A program made the position numbers and the translations under genes. The notes under the pieces are model-generated. The model had not been told where the DNA came from. It saw nothing but the letters and a program-made list of their open reading frames with translations, and did no database searches. Source: Deltaproteobacteria bacterium (lineage in GTDB: Bacteria; Myxococcota_A; Polyangia; Haliangiales; Haliangiaceae). From it: a stretch of 42,557 nucleotides of DNA. Within the stretch, counting starts at the first letter, position 1; every line of letters begins with the position of its first letter. Shown in pieces: positions 34,099-42,557 of this stretch. The stretch spans positions 1 to 42,557 of the forward strand of contig JANXOM010000117.1 of NCBI GenBank assembly GCA_025353585.1. The letters are read 5' to 3'.

Positions 34099-35708
34099 CG
34101 CAGCACCGGGCTGCGCTTGATGATGTCCTGCTGGCCCGGCGAGAGCACGAACCCGTGCGTCAGCTCGCGGCCGTTGAACTCGCTGTAGAACATCAGGTTG
34201 GACGACGGGTTGGGATCGCCGTCGTTGTCGCGGATCGGATCCGTCGGCGACGCCGGGCTCGCCAGCGTGACGTTGTCGTAGAGGCCCATGTAGTGCGCGA
34301 GCTCGTGCGCCGTCAGCCGGGCGAGGTCGGTCCACGACCGGTAACAGAGCGTGTCGACGCCGACGATGATCCCCGAGGCCGCCGTCCCCGCGAGGCCGGC
34401 CGGCCCGGGCGTCGGCCCGAACGTCTGCAGGCCGACCGGCGAGAGCGCGCGGACGAGGAACACGTTGATGCCGCCGGCGTGGGCGCCGAGCGCGAGGAGC
34501 GCGGGGGCGTTCGAGACGTCGGGGCCGTCGAGGTCGGGGTGGGCGGTAGCGCCGGCCAGATCTTCGTAGGTCACCTGGCCGAGCGAGATGCCCGCGAGGT
34601 TGAACACGCGGCGCAGCTCGCCGAGGTAGTCGGTCTGGAAGAAGCCGCCGACCGCCGCCGAGCTCGCGCTCAAGGTCTCCGTGCCGAGCTTGCTCGCGCA
34701 CGGGTGATCGGTGAAGTCGAGGAAGTAGAAGTGAAGGTCGAGCACGGTGCCCTGCCCGAGCTTCGCCACGGCGGTCACCCGCGGCGTCGCCGAGCCGATG
34801 ATCGGCAAGGCCTGCGAGAACGGCGGGCGCAGGGACTCGACGGTGACGCGGTAGGCGCCGGTCGGCAGCGGCTGGTCGGCAAGGCCGTCGAGCACGCCCG
34901 GGAGATCCGGTGACGCGGGGATCTGGATGATGGACTGGCCGAACCCGGGCTCGTTGCGGAGCTGGTTCGTCGCGTCCGCGCCGAGCAGGAACAAGCTCTG
35001 GCCGCCCGGGTTGCGGACCTCGGCGACGCCGACCTCCTGGTTCAAATCGTCGATCTCGAGGGACAGCGCGACGGAGCGCACGCCGAACGGCACGGGCACC
35101 TCGATCGTGGCCTGCGGCCCCGAGACGGGGATCGTCCACTGGATCGTGGCGCTCTCGGGGAGGCAGCCGTTGAACGCGACGCCCGCGCCGGACCCCACCC
35201 GCGGGACGCTCGTACACTTGTCGCCGTCGACGCAGTCGCTGGCGAACTTGGCGCCCGCGCCCGAGCCGGTCGGGTTGCACAGATCGACGCAGCGTCCGAG
35301 CGCGCACGTGCCGTTGCGGCAGTCGGCATCGGCGTCGCACGCGGCCGCGGCGGGCCGGGCGCCCGCCGCCGCGCCGCACGTCGCGTGGAGCACTCCGTCG
35401 ACGGGCGCGCTGTCGAGCTGACACGCGAGGCCGGCGCTGCAGTCGGTCTCGCTCGTGCACGCGTCGCCGGTCTGGCCGGTCGCCGCGACGCACGTGCCAT
35501 CGGTCGTGCACTTGAACCCGTCTCCGCACTCCGGGGCGTAGAGGCAGCGCGGCACGCACACCGACGCCTGGCACTGCAGCACGCTCGCGCAATCGCCGTT
35601 GCCGCCGCACGTCTGGCCCAGGCCGTTGCTGCCGCCCGGACACGCCGTGAGCGCCGCGCAGAGCGCTGCGGCGAGCAAGGTGATGGGGAAGCGTGCGGCA
35701 GGTCGCAT
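34095..35708 (-). CDS. Metzincin-like zinc metalloprotease lipoprotein with Cys-rich N-domain
   Basis: The 537-residue protein has a lipobox (LCAALTAC, Cys23), a Cys-rich domain (about 34-180) with repeats such as CGGNGDCASVLQC and CTSETDCSAGLAC, then a long beta-rich region. Near the C-terminus is HELAHYMGLYD (468-478). This HExxHxxGxxD pattern has the two zinc histidines, catalytic Glu and an Asp as third ligand, as in snapalysin-type metzincins. A likely Met-turn follows (NLMFY, Met506). Active peptidase function at the cell surface is inferred from the motif. It is the first gene of the leftward group. Confidence 0.85.
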   Translation of the reverse strand: MRPAARFPITLLAAALCAALTACPGGSNGLGQTCGGNGDCASVLQCQASVCVPRCLYAPECGDGFKCTTDGTCVAATGQTGDACTSETDCSAGLACQLDSAPVDGVLHATCGAAAGARPAAAACDADADCRNGTCALGRCVDLCNPTGSGAGAKFASDCVDGDKCTSVPRVGSGAGVAFNGCLPESATIQWTIPVSGPQATIEVPVPFGVRSVALSLEIDDLNQEVGVAEVRNPGGQSLFLLGADATNQLRNEPGFGQSIIQIPASPDLPGVLDGLADQPLPTGAYRVTVESLRPPFSQALPIIGSATPRVTAVAKLGQGTVLDLHFYFLDFTDHPCASKLGTETLSASSAAVGGFFQTDYLGELRRVFNLAGISLGQVTYEDLAGATAHPDLDGPDVSNAPALLALGAHAGGINVFLVRALSPVGLQTFGPTPGPAGLAGTAASGIIVGVDTLCYRSWTDLARLTAHELAHYMGLYDNVTLASPASPTDPIRDNDGDPNPSSNLMFYSEFNGRELTHGFVLSPGQQDIIKRSPVLR

Positions 35709-35734
35709 GACGGTGTCGTTCCCGAGTATATAAT
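35707..35734 (+). promoter_or_regulatory. Promoter for the outer-membrane protein gene
   Basis: An exact -10 TATAAT (35729-35734) is preceded at 16 bp by ATGACG (35707-35712, 4/6 to the -35). The predicted start near 35741 leads directly to AGGGGAG (35746-35752), the ribosome-binding site. Confidence 0.55.
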
Positions 35735-35761
35735 GCCCGCTCTCAAGGGGAGACCTCCGTG

Positions 35762-36568
35762 ATGCGCACAGCCAGCCTTGTGACTTCGTTCGCGCTCGTG
35801 GCCATGACGGCCGGGTCGGCCCGTGCCGGAGCCGCCCTCGACGACGACTCGCACAAATCGGGAGTCGCCGGGCAGCCCGCCGCGCTCACCGCCGAGGAGC
35901 CTGTCGTCGCCGATACCACCCCGGTGGAGTACGGCGTCGGCCTCCGCCTGCGGAGCGTCTACATCCCCAAGCCGATCCTCGGCCTGTTCCTCGAGCGCGC
36001 CGCGGGCGGCTCCCAGAACATCGGCCTGGGCGCGGATATCACCCGCCGCCGCGGCAACACCGAGCTCCAGCTCGGGTTCGAGTACGAGAAGTTCACCGTC
36101 GGCGAAGGCGTGTGGATCAACAAGGGCGACTCGGTCCCGAGCAACGAGGCCGACTACGTCCTGAGCCCCGAACACTCCGGGCACAGCCTCGGCTGGTTCA
36201 CGATCGAGTTCACGTTCATCAATAACGCGCCGATCAACAAGTGGCTCGCGTTCCGGTACGGCGGCGGCGCCGGCATCGGCATCCTCGCGGGCGAGCTCGA
36301 CCACTACAACATCCAGTGCGCCCCGGGGTCGTCGAACTCGAGCCCCGAGCCGGGCTGCGTGCCGCCGCGCTTCAACGGCCAGGGCCAGTACACCGATCCG
36401 CAGCCGGGGCAGGCGATCCAGGTCGCCTACAGCCTGCCGCCGGTCTTCCCGGTGGTGAACGCGATCATCGGCCTGCAGTTCAAGCCGCTCGAGAAGTGGA
36501 CGATCAACCTCGAGGGCGGCATCCGCACCCTCCCGTTCCTCGGCGTCGAGAGCAGCTACTTCTTCTAG
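35762..36568 (+). CDS. Probable outer-membrane beta-barrel protein
   Basis: The family is not recognised by name. The 268-residue product has a Sec signal (about 1-23, cleavage near ARA-GA) and then alternating polar/hydrophobic strands typical of a small barrel (VEYGVGLRLRSVYI, TELQLGFEYEKFTV, HSLGWFTIEFTFI, KWTINLEGGIRTL), ending in Phe (SSYFF), the usual last residue of outer-membrane proteins. One long loop holds two cysteines (IQCAPG, GCVPP). The strong AGGGGAG site fits either the ATG at 35762 or the adjacent GTG at 35759. It diverges from the metalloprotease-like lipoprotein gene. Confidence 0.8.
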   Translation: MRTASLVTSFALVAMTAGSARAGAALDDDSHKSGVAGQPAALTAEEPVVADTTPVEYGVGLRLRSVYIPKPILGLFLERAAGGSQNIGLGADITRRRGNTELQLGFEYEKFTVGEGVWINKGDSVPSNEADYVLSPEHSGHSLGWFTIEFTFINNAPINKWLAFRYGGGAGIGILAGELDHYNIQCAPGSSNSSPEPGCVPPRFNGQGQYTDPQPGQAIQVAYSLPPVFPVVNAIIGLQFKPLEKWTINLEGGIRTLPFLGVESSYFF

Positions 36569-36570
36569 CG

Positions 36571-38457
36571 TCAGCGCTTTCGGCGGAGATCGCCGATGCG
36601 CAGGGTCACCTTCTGCGCATCGAAGTACTCGGCGAGTGGGATCGTGTACTTGCGGCTCGCGCCGGTCAGATCCTTCCACTGCTGCGCGTCGATGGTGGTG
36701 TGGGCGGCGAGGTGCGCGAGCAGGCGCGCGTGGACGTCGGCGATGACGGTGGCGGCGACGACGAGGTCCGGCTTGACGCGGATCGCGAGGCGGGCGGCGA
36801 TCAGGCGCTCGAGGAGCGGCTTGGCGCCGAGGTCGGCCGGGCGCGGCGGCTCGCAGCCGAACGCCTGCAGCTTGCCGAGGAGCGCCGCGTCCTCGGCGGC
36901 GAGCGGGGCCGTCCCGCGCGCGGCGGGCGCGGTGCGGCGGACGCGATCGGCGGCGGCGGCGAGGGCGCCGCGGGCGGCGAGCCCGGCCAGGAGCGCGTCG
37001 TAGGGGCGCGCGGGCAGGGCGGCCGCGAGCTGCGTGCGGAGCTCTTCGCGCGGAAGGCCGTCGTCGACGGGCGCGGCGGCGAGGAGGGCAGCGATCCGGT
37101 GCTCGAGCGCCACGACCGTCTCCGTGTGGACGTAGCGGTCGCCCGCGGCGAGCAGCTCTCCGCCGGCGACGAGCGCGGCGAGCGGTGGGGCGAGCTCCGC
37201 CGCTGACACGCCGACGCGGCGCACCAGATCGGAGACGGTCAGGCCGGCCGCGGCCGCCGCGCGCACGTCGAGCGAGATGCGCGCCGGGAGCCGGGCCGCC
37301 GCGAGCGTGGCGACGACCTCCGCGTGCCCGCTCGCTCGGGCCTTGGGCGCGAGCACGCGCACGATGCGTCCGCCGCCGATCGTCGTGCCGGCGCGCGTCG
37401 GCGTGAAGCCGCGGACGATGAAGTGATCGCCGGGGAGCGCCGCGAGGGGCGTCCGCCGATCGAGCCGCAGCTGGGCGACGCCGGACTCGCCGGGCGCCAG
37501 CGTCGCCGCGCCGACTAGGTGCAGCGCGGCGAGCACCTGGGCCGTGCCGTGGTGCACGAGCACCTTGCTGCGCGCGGGGAGCGGCCCGGGCGCGGTCGGC
37601 AGGTAGCGCAGCTCGACGTCGAGGATGTGCGAGCCGGCGACGCGGTCCGGGTGCACGAGCATGTCCCCGCGGGCGAGCTCGCTCGTCGCCACGCCGCCGA
37701 GGTTGATGGCCGCGCGTTGCCCGGCGATGGCGCGCGGGACCGCCGCGCCGTGGACCTCGACGCCGCGGACGCGCGTGGTCAACCCGGTGGGCAAGATCGC
37801 GAGCTCGTCCCCCACCGCGACCGCGCCGCCGAGCACGGTGCCGGTGACGATCGTCCCGAACCCCTTCACGGTGAACACGCGGTCGATCGGCAGCCGGAAC
37901 ACGCCGGTCGGCGCGCGGGGAGGCAGCGCGTCGATGGCCGCGGCCAGCGCCGCTCGCAGGTCATCCAGCCCCTCGCCCGTCGTCGACGAGACCGGCACGA
38001 TGGGCGCGCCAGCCAGGAACGTCCCCGCCACGGCGCCGCGGATGTCCGCTTCCGCCATCAGCGCGATCTCGAGGTCGACCGCATCGCGCTTCGTCAGCGC
38101 GACGAGCCCGCGCCGCACGCCGAGCAGGTCACAGATGTCGAGGTGCTCGCGCGTCTGCGGCATCACGCCCTCGTCCGCCGCGACGACGAGGCACACGAGA
38201 TCGAGCCCCGTCGCGCCCGCGACCATCGACTTCACGAAGCGCTCGTGGCCCGGCACGTCGACGACGGCCACGCGCCGGCCGCCGAGATCGAGCTGCGCGA
38301 ACCCGAGCTCGGTCGTGATGCCCCGCGCCTTCTCGACGGGCAGCCGGTCCGTGTCGATGCCCGTCAGGGCGCGGACGAGCGACGTCTTGCCGTGATCGAC
38401 GTGCCCCGCCGTGCCGAGCACGATCGGCGGCCCGCCCGGCGCGGCCGCCGCGGTCAC
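36571..38457 (-). CDS. selB: Selenocysteine-specific elongation factor SelB
   Basis: SelB delivers selenocysteyl-tRNA to ribosomes at UGA codons next to a SECIS hairpin. The 628-residue protein has G1 GHVDHGKTSL (from residue 18), RGITTELGFA, DVPGHE and TKRD, the EF-Tu-like domains 2-3, and C-terminal winged-helix repeats ending in GASRKYTIPLAEYFD and RIGDLRRKR, the SECIS-binding signature. The protein looks complete. Its GTG overlaps the acyl-CoA ligase stop (GTGA). selA, selD and the selenocysteine tRNA gene are not in the window, nor do I see a selenoprotein here. Confidence 0.95.
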   Translation of the reverse strand: MTAAAAPGGPPIVLGTAGHVDHGKTSLVRALTGIDTDRLPVEKARGITTELGFAQLDLGGRRVAVVDVPGHERFVKSMVAGATGLDLVCLVVAADEGVMPQTREHLDICDLLGVRRGLVALTKRDAVDLEIALMAEADIRGAVAGTFLAGAPIVPVSSTTGEGLDDLRAALAAAIDALPPRAPTGVFRLPIDRVFTVKGFGTIVTGTVLGGAVAVGDELAILPTGLTTRVRGVEVHGAAVPRAIAGQRAAINLGGVATSELARGDMLVHPDRVAGSHILDVELRYLPTAPGPLPARSKVLVHHGTAQVLAALHLVGAATLAPGESGVAQLRLDRRTPLAALPGDHFIVRGFTPTRAGTTIGGGRIVRVLAPKARASGHAEVVATLAAARLPARISLDVRAAAAAGLTVSDLVRRVGVSAAELAPPLAALVAGGELLAAGDRYVHTETVVALEHRIAALLAAAPVDDGLPREELRTQLAAALPARPYDALLAGLAARGALAAAADRVRRTAPAARGTAPLAAEDAALLGKLQAFGCEPPRPADLGAKPLLERLIAARLAIRVKPDLVVAATVIADVHARLLAHLAAHTTIDAQQWKDLTGASRKYTIPLAEYFDAQKVTLRIGDLRRKR

Positions 38458-40124
38458 GCGAGCTCGCGCAGCTCGCGCTTCAAGATCTTGCCGGTCGGGT
38501 TGCGCGGCAGCTCGCCGAGGAACGTCACCTTCCGCGGGCGTTTGTAGTCGGCGAGCTCGCGCCGGCAGTGGTCGATGACCTCCTGCTCGGTCACGCGCTG
38601 GCGATCGCGCACCACGACAAACGCGCGCAAGGTCTCGCCCCACTCGGCGTCCGGCACGCCGATCACCGCCGCCTCGAGGATCGCGGGGTGCGTGTGCAGG
38701 AGGTCCTCGATCTCGCGCGGATAGATATTCACGCCGCCGGAGATGACCATGTCGTGCTTCCGGGACTCGAGGTAGTAGTACCCGTCCGCGTCGACGCGCC
38801 CGAGATCGCCGACGGTGTAGAAGCCATCGCGCTGGGCCGCATCGGTGGCGGCGGCGTTCGCGTGGTAGCCGCTGATGAGGGTCGTGTTGCGTGCGTACAG
38901 CTCGCCGACCTGCCCCGGGGGGACGGGGCGGCCGACGTCGTCGAGGAGCGCGATCTCGTTGCCGCGGACGCGCTTGCCGATCGTGCCGGGGTGCGCGAGG
39001 TGGTCGCGCGGGCCCGCGAGCGTGACGATGCCCGTCTCCGTCGAGCCGTAGAAGTTCCACAGGATCGTCCCGAAGCGATCCATGAACCGGCGCGCCGTCT
39101 CGGTGGCGAGCGGGGCCGCGCCCGACATCACCCAGCGCAGCGACGACGTGTCGTACTTCGCGAGGGTCGCCGCGGGCAGGTTCGAGATCCGCACGAGCAT
39201 CGTCGGGACCATCAGCGTCGACGTGATGCGTTCGCGCTCGATCAAGGCCAGGGCGCCCTCGGGGTCGAAGTGGTTCATCAGCACCGACGTCGCGCCGAGC
39301 GCGGCCGTGATCGCGACGAACGCGGGCGCGGCGGAGTGGTACAGCGGGCAGACGACGAGGTGGCGGTCGTCGGCCTTCATGCCGACCTGCACCATCAGAT
39401 CGGCGACCGAGTCGAAGCCCGTGCTCTTCCACTTCCGGTTCGCGCCCTTCGGCTTCCCGGTCGTGCCGGACGTATAGATGATGACGCCGCCGCCATCGCC
39501 GCCGCGGGTCTTCGGCGGGGCGTCCGGCGACTCGCTCGCGAGCGCGGTCTCCCACGCCACGGCGTCGGGCGCGCGGCCGGCCACCGCGATCATCGGCCCG
39601 CCCATGCCGGTGGCGGCGCGCGCGTCACGCATCGCCGGCAGGTAGTCGGCGAGGACGATCGTGACGGCGGGGCTCGCGTTCTCGAGGATGTAGCCGATCT
39701 CGACGGCCTTGAGCCGGTACCCGATCTGCACGGCCGTCGCGCCGAGCCGCGCGAGCGCCTGCTGCGCGATGAGGTACTCGCTGCCGTTTGGCAGCATCAC
39801 GGCGACGCGGCTGCCCGCGCCGGCCCCGCGGGTGACGAGCGCGTGCGCGAGCCGATTGATGGCGGCGTCGAGCTCGCCCCAGGTGAACCGCCGCGGGGGC
39901 GTGCCGGGCTCGCCATAGTCGACGATCGCCTCCTTGTCCGGGTGCGAGGCGGCGTGGAACATCACCGCGAGGTGCGGGCCGAGCTTCGTGTGGCTCATCG
40001 CGCGCGCGAACTGCACGAGCTGCGCGGGCCGGATCGGCTCGAGCACGTCCGTCGCGCGCAGCGTCTTGATGAAGAACGCGGCGCGGTCGAGCGCAACGTG
40101 GAGCTTCCCGAGGCGGTGGAGCAC
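38454..40124 (-). CDS. AMP-dependent acyl-CoA synthetase/ligase
   Basis: This adenylate-forming enzyme activates a carboxylic acid to an acyl-AMP and then usually an acyl-CoA. The 556-residue product has the P-loop YTSGTTGKPKG (217-227), NFYGSTETG, YTVGDLGRVDADGYYYLESRKHD and the C-terminal catalytic lysine in PTGKILKREL. Medium- or long-chain fatty acids are the usual substrates of close relatives, but the acid cannot be told from the sequence. The start is a GTG with GGAG just ahead. It lies downstream of a stem-loop. Confidence 0.92.
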   Translation of the reverse strand: MLHRLGKLHVALDRAAFFIKTLRATDVLEPIRPAQLVQFARAMSHTKLGPHLAVMFHAASHPDKEAIVDYGEPGTPPRRFTWGELDAAINRLAHALVTRGAGAGSRVAVMLPNGSEYLIAQQALARLGATAVQIGYRLKAVEIGYILENASPAVTIVLADYLPAMRDARAATGMGGPMIAVAGRAPDAVAWETALASESPDAPPKTRGGDGGGVIIYTSGTTGKPKGANRKWKSTGFDSVADLMVQVGMKADDRHLVVCPLYHSAAPAFVAITAALGATSVLMNHFDPEGALALIERERITSTLMVPTMLVRISNLPAATLAKYDTSSLRWVMSGAAPLATETARRFMDRFGTILWNFYGSTETGIVTLAGPRDHLAHPGTIGKRVRGNEIALLDDVGRPVPPGQVGELYARNTTLISGYHANAAATDAAQRDGFYTVGDLGRVDADGYYYLESRKHDMVISGGVNIYPREIEDLLHTHPAILEAAVIGVPDAEWGETLRAFVVVRDRQRVTEQEVIDHCRRELADYKRPRKVTFLGELPRNPTGKILKRELRELA

Positions 40125-40134
40125 GCTCCGAGGG

Positions 40135-40175
40135 TAACCCGGAGGTCGCGGATCAGCGCGAGGGTCTCCGGGTTA
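40135..40175 (-). other. Stem-loop between the TPR and acyl-CoA ligase genes
   Basis: TAACCCGGAG (40135-40144) and CTCCGGGTTA (40166-40175) are perfect 10-bp inverted arms, with a nested TCGCG/CGCGA stem around GATCAG. The distal arm contains the TPR gene's stop codon and the proximal arm ends six bases ahead of the ligase's GGAG. There is no T-run, so a classical terminator is unlikely; attenuation or mRNA stabilisation is possible. Confidence 0.6.
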
Positions 40176-42557
40176 ACGGATGTCGTGCAGGTTGGTGGCC
40201 AGGGCGCGCTTGGCTTCATCGACGCGCGCGCTCTGAGACGGGTGGCGGCCGAGGAACTTCTCGTACATGTCCTTCTCGCCGTGCTGGTCGCCGAGCGTGC
40301 CGAGCAGCTGGCCGCGCTTGTAGTACGCGTCGGTCAGCCAGTCGGGAGAGTCGGCCTCCGTGGCGCCGAGCTTGATGGCGTTGGACCAGGCGTCGACGGC
40401 AGGCTTGGGCTGGTTGATTTCGGGCGTCGAGTAGAGATCGGCGAGGCGGTTCCACGTCTCCGCCTTCGGCGCCTCCACGACCGCCTTCACGAGCCAGCCA
40501 ATCGCGGCCTGCTTGACCGTGACGTCCCCGCCGATCATCTCGTAGGCGCGGCCGAGGTTGTACATGACGTCCGCGTCGTCCGGCCGGAGCTTGTTCGCCG
40601 CGACCAGGAACGGCGCGGCCTTCGCCGGCTCGTTGCGGGCGAGCCAGAGGCGGCCCTGGCCGGCGAGCGGGTTGAACATCGCCGGCGCCGCCTTGCTCGC
40701 CTGCTCGTAGGCCCGCAGCGCGAGCTCCTGAAACTTGGTGTCGAGCGCGGCCGTGGCCCGCGCCTCGGCGGCGCGGCCCTGCGCATCGAGGAACTGCGGA
40801 TCCGGGTCGGTGTCCACGGCCGACTGGAACGCGCGGCTCGCCTCTTCGAGCTTGGCTTCCTGCAGGAGGCCTTCGCCCTTGAGGTAGAAGCCAGCCGCGT
40901 TGGTCGGATCGACCCGCAGGATCTCGGTCGACTGCGCGATCGCCTTCGGCAGCTGGTTCGTGCGGGCGTAAAAGCGACCGGCCCGGGCGCGGAGCTCGAC
41001 GGCCGGATCCTTGGTCCCGAGGAGCGCGTCGTACTGCGCGCCGGCGTCGGGGTCGCGTCCGGCCGCCTCGAACGTCTTCGCGAGCTCGAGCCCGATATCC
41101 GCGCGCATGGGATCGAGCTCGATGGCCGCGCGCAGCTCTTCGATCGCTTCGTCGGGCCGGATGAGGCGCGTGAGCGCCTTTGCGAGCTGGAACTTCGCCT
41201 CGGGATCCTTGGGCCGTGCCTCGGCCGCCTTCTTGAGCCACGGCTCGGCCTTCGCGGGCACGCCCGCCTCGAGGTACGCGCTGCCGAGGGTGAGCGCGAG
41301 GGCCGGGTCGCCGTTCGCCTTGTCGCCGAGCGTGCCGAGGAGGTCGTCGGCGCGCGCGCGGAGGACCGCCGCCTTCGCCGGGTTCGGCTCGTCCTTCGCG
41401 AGCTGGCCGAGCTTCGCGACCGCCGCCATCATCGGCGCGAGATCGAGATCGCCGCCGGCCTTGCCCCCCGCTTCCCACGCCGCGATCGCGCCATCGATGT
41501 CGCCGCGCGCCTCGAGGAGCTTGCCCTTCACGAGGTCGAGCCGCGCGAGCTCGAGCGGCGTGGGCGGCGGGTCCTTGCCGGCGAGCGTCTTGATGCGCGC
41601 GTCGGCGTCGTCGAGCTTGCCCTGGCGGATCGCGAGCTCGCAGTACACGAGCTGCGCGCGGACGTCGTTCGGCGCGGCCGTGACGGCCTTCGTGATGAGA
41701 TCGTTCGCGAGATCGAGCTTGTTGTCGCGGAGCTCGACCTCGGCGAGGCCGGTGGTCGCCGGGACATCGCCGGCCGCCAGCGCGAGCGCCTTGCGGTACC
41801 GCTCGCGCGCCGCATCGAGGCGGCCGCCGCGCCGGGCATCGTCGCCAGCGAGCGTCCAGGCCTGCACGCGCACGCGTGGGTCCGCGGCCTCGATGTCCTT
41901 GCGCGCGAGGATCGCGAGCAGGTCCGACTCCTGCTGCGCCGCCTGCGACGGCGTCATCGCCGAGGCGAGCCCGACCTGCGCGCCGATGTGGTCCTTCGCG
42001 AGCGCGAGGACGGCCACGAAGTCCGCGCGGGCGCCCTCGAGGTCGGCGAGCGCGAGCTTGGCCTTGCCGCGCGCGAACAGCGCCGGGATCTTCGTCGCAG
42101 GCGTGGCCGCCATCGCCTGGTCGAACGCGGCGCTCGCGGCCTTCGGATCGGCCTTCGCGGCGAGGGCCCAGCCGAGATACAGCGACAAGAAGCCATCGCT
42201 CGGCGCCGCGGCGGCGAGCGGCTGGAGCTTCTGCACGGCGCGGTCGGCCTGCCCCGCGCCCAGCGCGGACAGCGCGATCGCGCGATCGAGCGCGGCGCTC
42301 GTGACCCCGGCCTCGCGGGCGGTGTTGATCATCTTGTTCCCCTGCGCGGCCCGGGCGGCGGCGTTGAGGCCGTCGTCGAGGCTGCCGGCGATGGCGGCCT
42401 CGGCGCCGATGCCGAGCGCGTCCGGATCGGTCTCGTCGAGCTCCTGTACCTTCTTTGCGGACGTGAGCGCGCGCGTCCAGTGCGTCGCGTCGCCGGCGAC
42501 GAGCGCGGCCCGGGCCTTGCCGAGCTCCGCGGACATCTCGTCGGCGCGCTCCTGGGC
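40173..42557 (-). CDS. Large TPR-repeat protein (5' end outside the window)
   Basis: The frame stays open to the right edge (795 codons including the stop), so the N-terminus is missing; an ATG at 42536 is probably internal. Nearly the whole sequence is made of tetratricopeptide-like helical pairs of about 34 residues (for example AEPWLKKAAEARPKDPEAKFQLAKALTR and VDPTNAAGFYLKGEGLLQEAKL). These are protein-interaction scaffolds. No catalytic domain is visible in the part present. A role cannot be given without the upstream portion. Confidence 0.9.
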   Translation of the reverse strand, partial: AQERADEMSAELGKARAALVAGDATHWTRALTSAKKVQELDETDPDALGIGAEAAIAGSLDDGLNAAARAAQGNKMINTAREAGVTSAALDRAIALSALGAGQADRAVQKLQPLAAAAPSDGFLSLYLGWALAAKADPKAASAAFDQAMAATPATKIPALFARGKAKLALADLEGARADFVAVLALAKDHIGAQVGLASAMTPSQAAQQESDLLAILARKDIEAADPRVRVQAWTLAGDDARRGGRLDAARERYRKALALAAGDVPATTGLAEVELRDNKLDLANDLITKAVTAAPNDVRAQLVYCELAIRQGKLDDADARIKTLAGKDPPPTPLELARLDLVKGKLLEARGDIDGAIAAWEAGGKAGGDLDLAPMMAAVAKLGQLAKDEPNPAKAAVLRARADDLLGTLGDKANGDPALALTLGSAYLEAGVPAKAEPWLKKAAEARPKDPEAKFQLAKALTRLIRPDEAIEELRAAIELDPMRADIGLELAKTFEAAGRDPDAGAQYDALLGTKDPAVELRARAGRFYARTNQLPKAIAQSTEILRVDPTNAAGFYLKGEGLLQEAKLEEASRAFQSAVDTDPDPQFLDAQGRAAEARATAALDTKFQELALRAYEQASKAAPAMFNPLAGQGRLWLARNEPAKAAPFLVAANKLRPDDADVMYNLGRAYEMIGGDVTVKQAAIGWLVKAVVEAPKAETWNRLADLYSTPEINQPKPAVDAWSNAIKLGATEADSPDWLTDAYYKRGQLLGTLGDQHGEKDMYEKFLGRHPSQSARVDEAKRALATNLHDIR

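Noticed and set aside
35042..36679. A 545-residue minus-strand frame spanning the lipoprotein start and the outer-membrane protein gene
   Set aside because: It is antisense to the outer-membrane protein gene and out of frame with the lipoprotein; it has no signal or motif.
36571..38457. A selenoprotein in the window with in-frame UGA
   Set aside because: All genes here end at their family's normal length, and no conserved continuation was seen beyond a TGA stop.

Overview
The window is GC-rich chromosomal DNA (strong G/C preference at third codon positions) from a bacterium of the Myxococcota / former deltaproteobacterial type. The evidence is a CdnL-type CarD regulator, a Ser/Thr kinase with a transmembrane segment, an NtrC-family activator, many lipoproteins, TPR proteins and Cys-rich repeat modules. 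No species is claimed. Nothing looks mobile: I found no transposase, integrase, phage gene, CRISPR array, tRNA or rRNA.

Left part (1-14043): this is the replication-origin region. A near-perfect parS site (78-93) lies beside bioA. A leftward, tightly packed array follows, read right to left: rpmH, rnpA, yidD, yidC, khpB/jag, mnmE, bioF, bioA. Rightward come dnaA, dnaN, recF and gyrB. The two spacers around dnaA hold DnaA boxes. The dnaA-dnaN spacer also has a short AT-rich tract with a DnaA-trio-like motif, and it is my preferred unwinding site.

Middle part (14044-29044): after a 788-bp stretch with no convincing gene come mostly housekeeping genes in mixed orientation. They are a histidine phosphatase, fabH, cdnL, pepA, a small basic protein, a DUF72-like protein with a poly-Asp tail, a Nudix hydrolase, trmB, an M23 peptidase, a WYL regulator with a dyad operator, a 57-codon ORF, uvrB, thiE, a small c-type cytochrome, a CpoB-like lipoprotein, a Pal-like lipoprotein with five Cys-rich repeats, and a sigma-54 response regulator.

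Right part (29071-42557): a leftward five-gene group encodes a metzincin-like lipoprotein, a HEAT-like exported protein, a Ser/Thr kinase, a TPR membrane protein and a lipoprotein with about seven propeller-like repeats; several junctions are 4-bp overlaps. A divergent gene encodes a probable outer-membrane beta-barrel. Then come selB, an acyl-CoA ligase and a large TPR protein cut by the window edge.

The least ordinary content is the envelope gene set (25956-27556 and 29071-36568), in which a Cys-rich repeat recurs in three lipoproteins, and several small undescribed ORFs and dyads (18908-19114, 22676-22891, 40135-40175).
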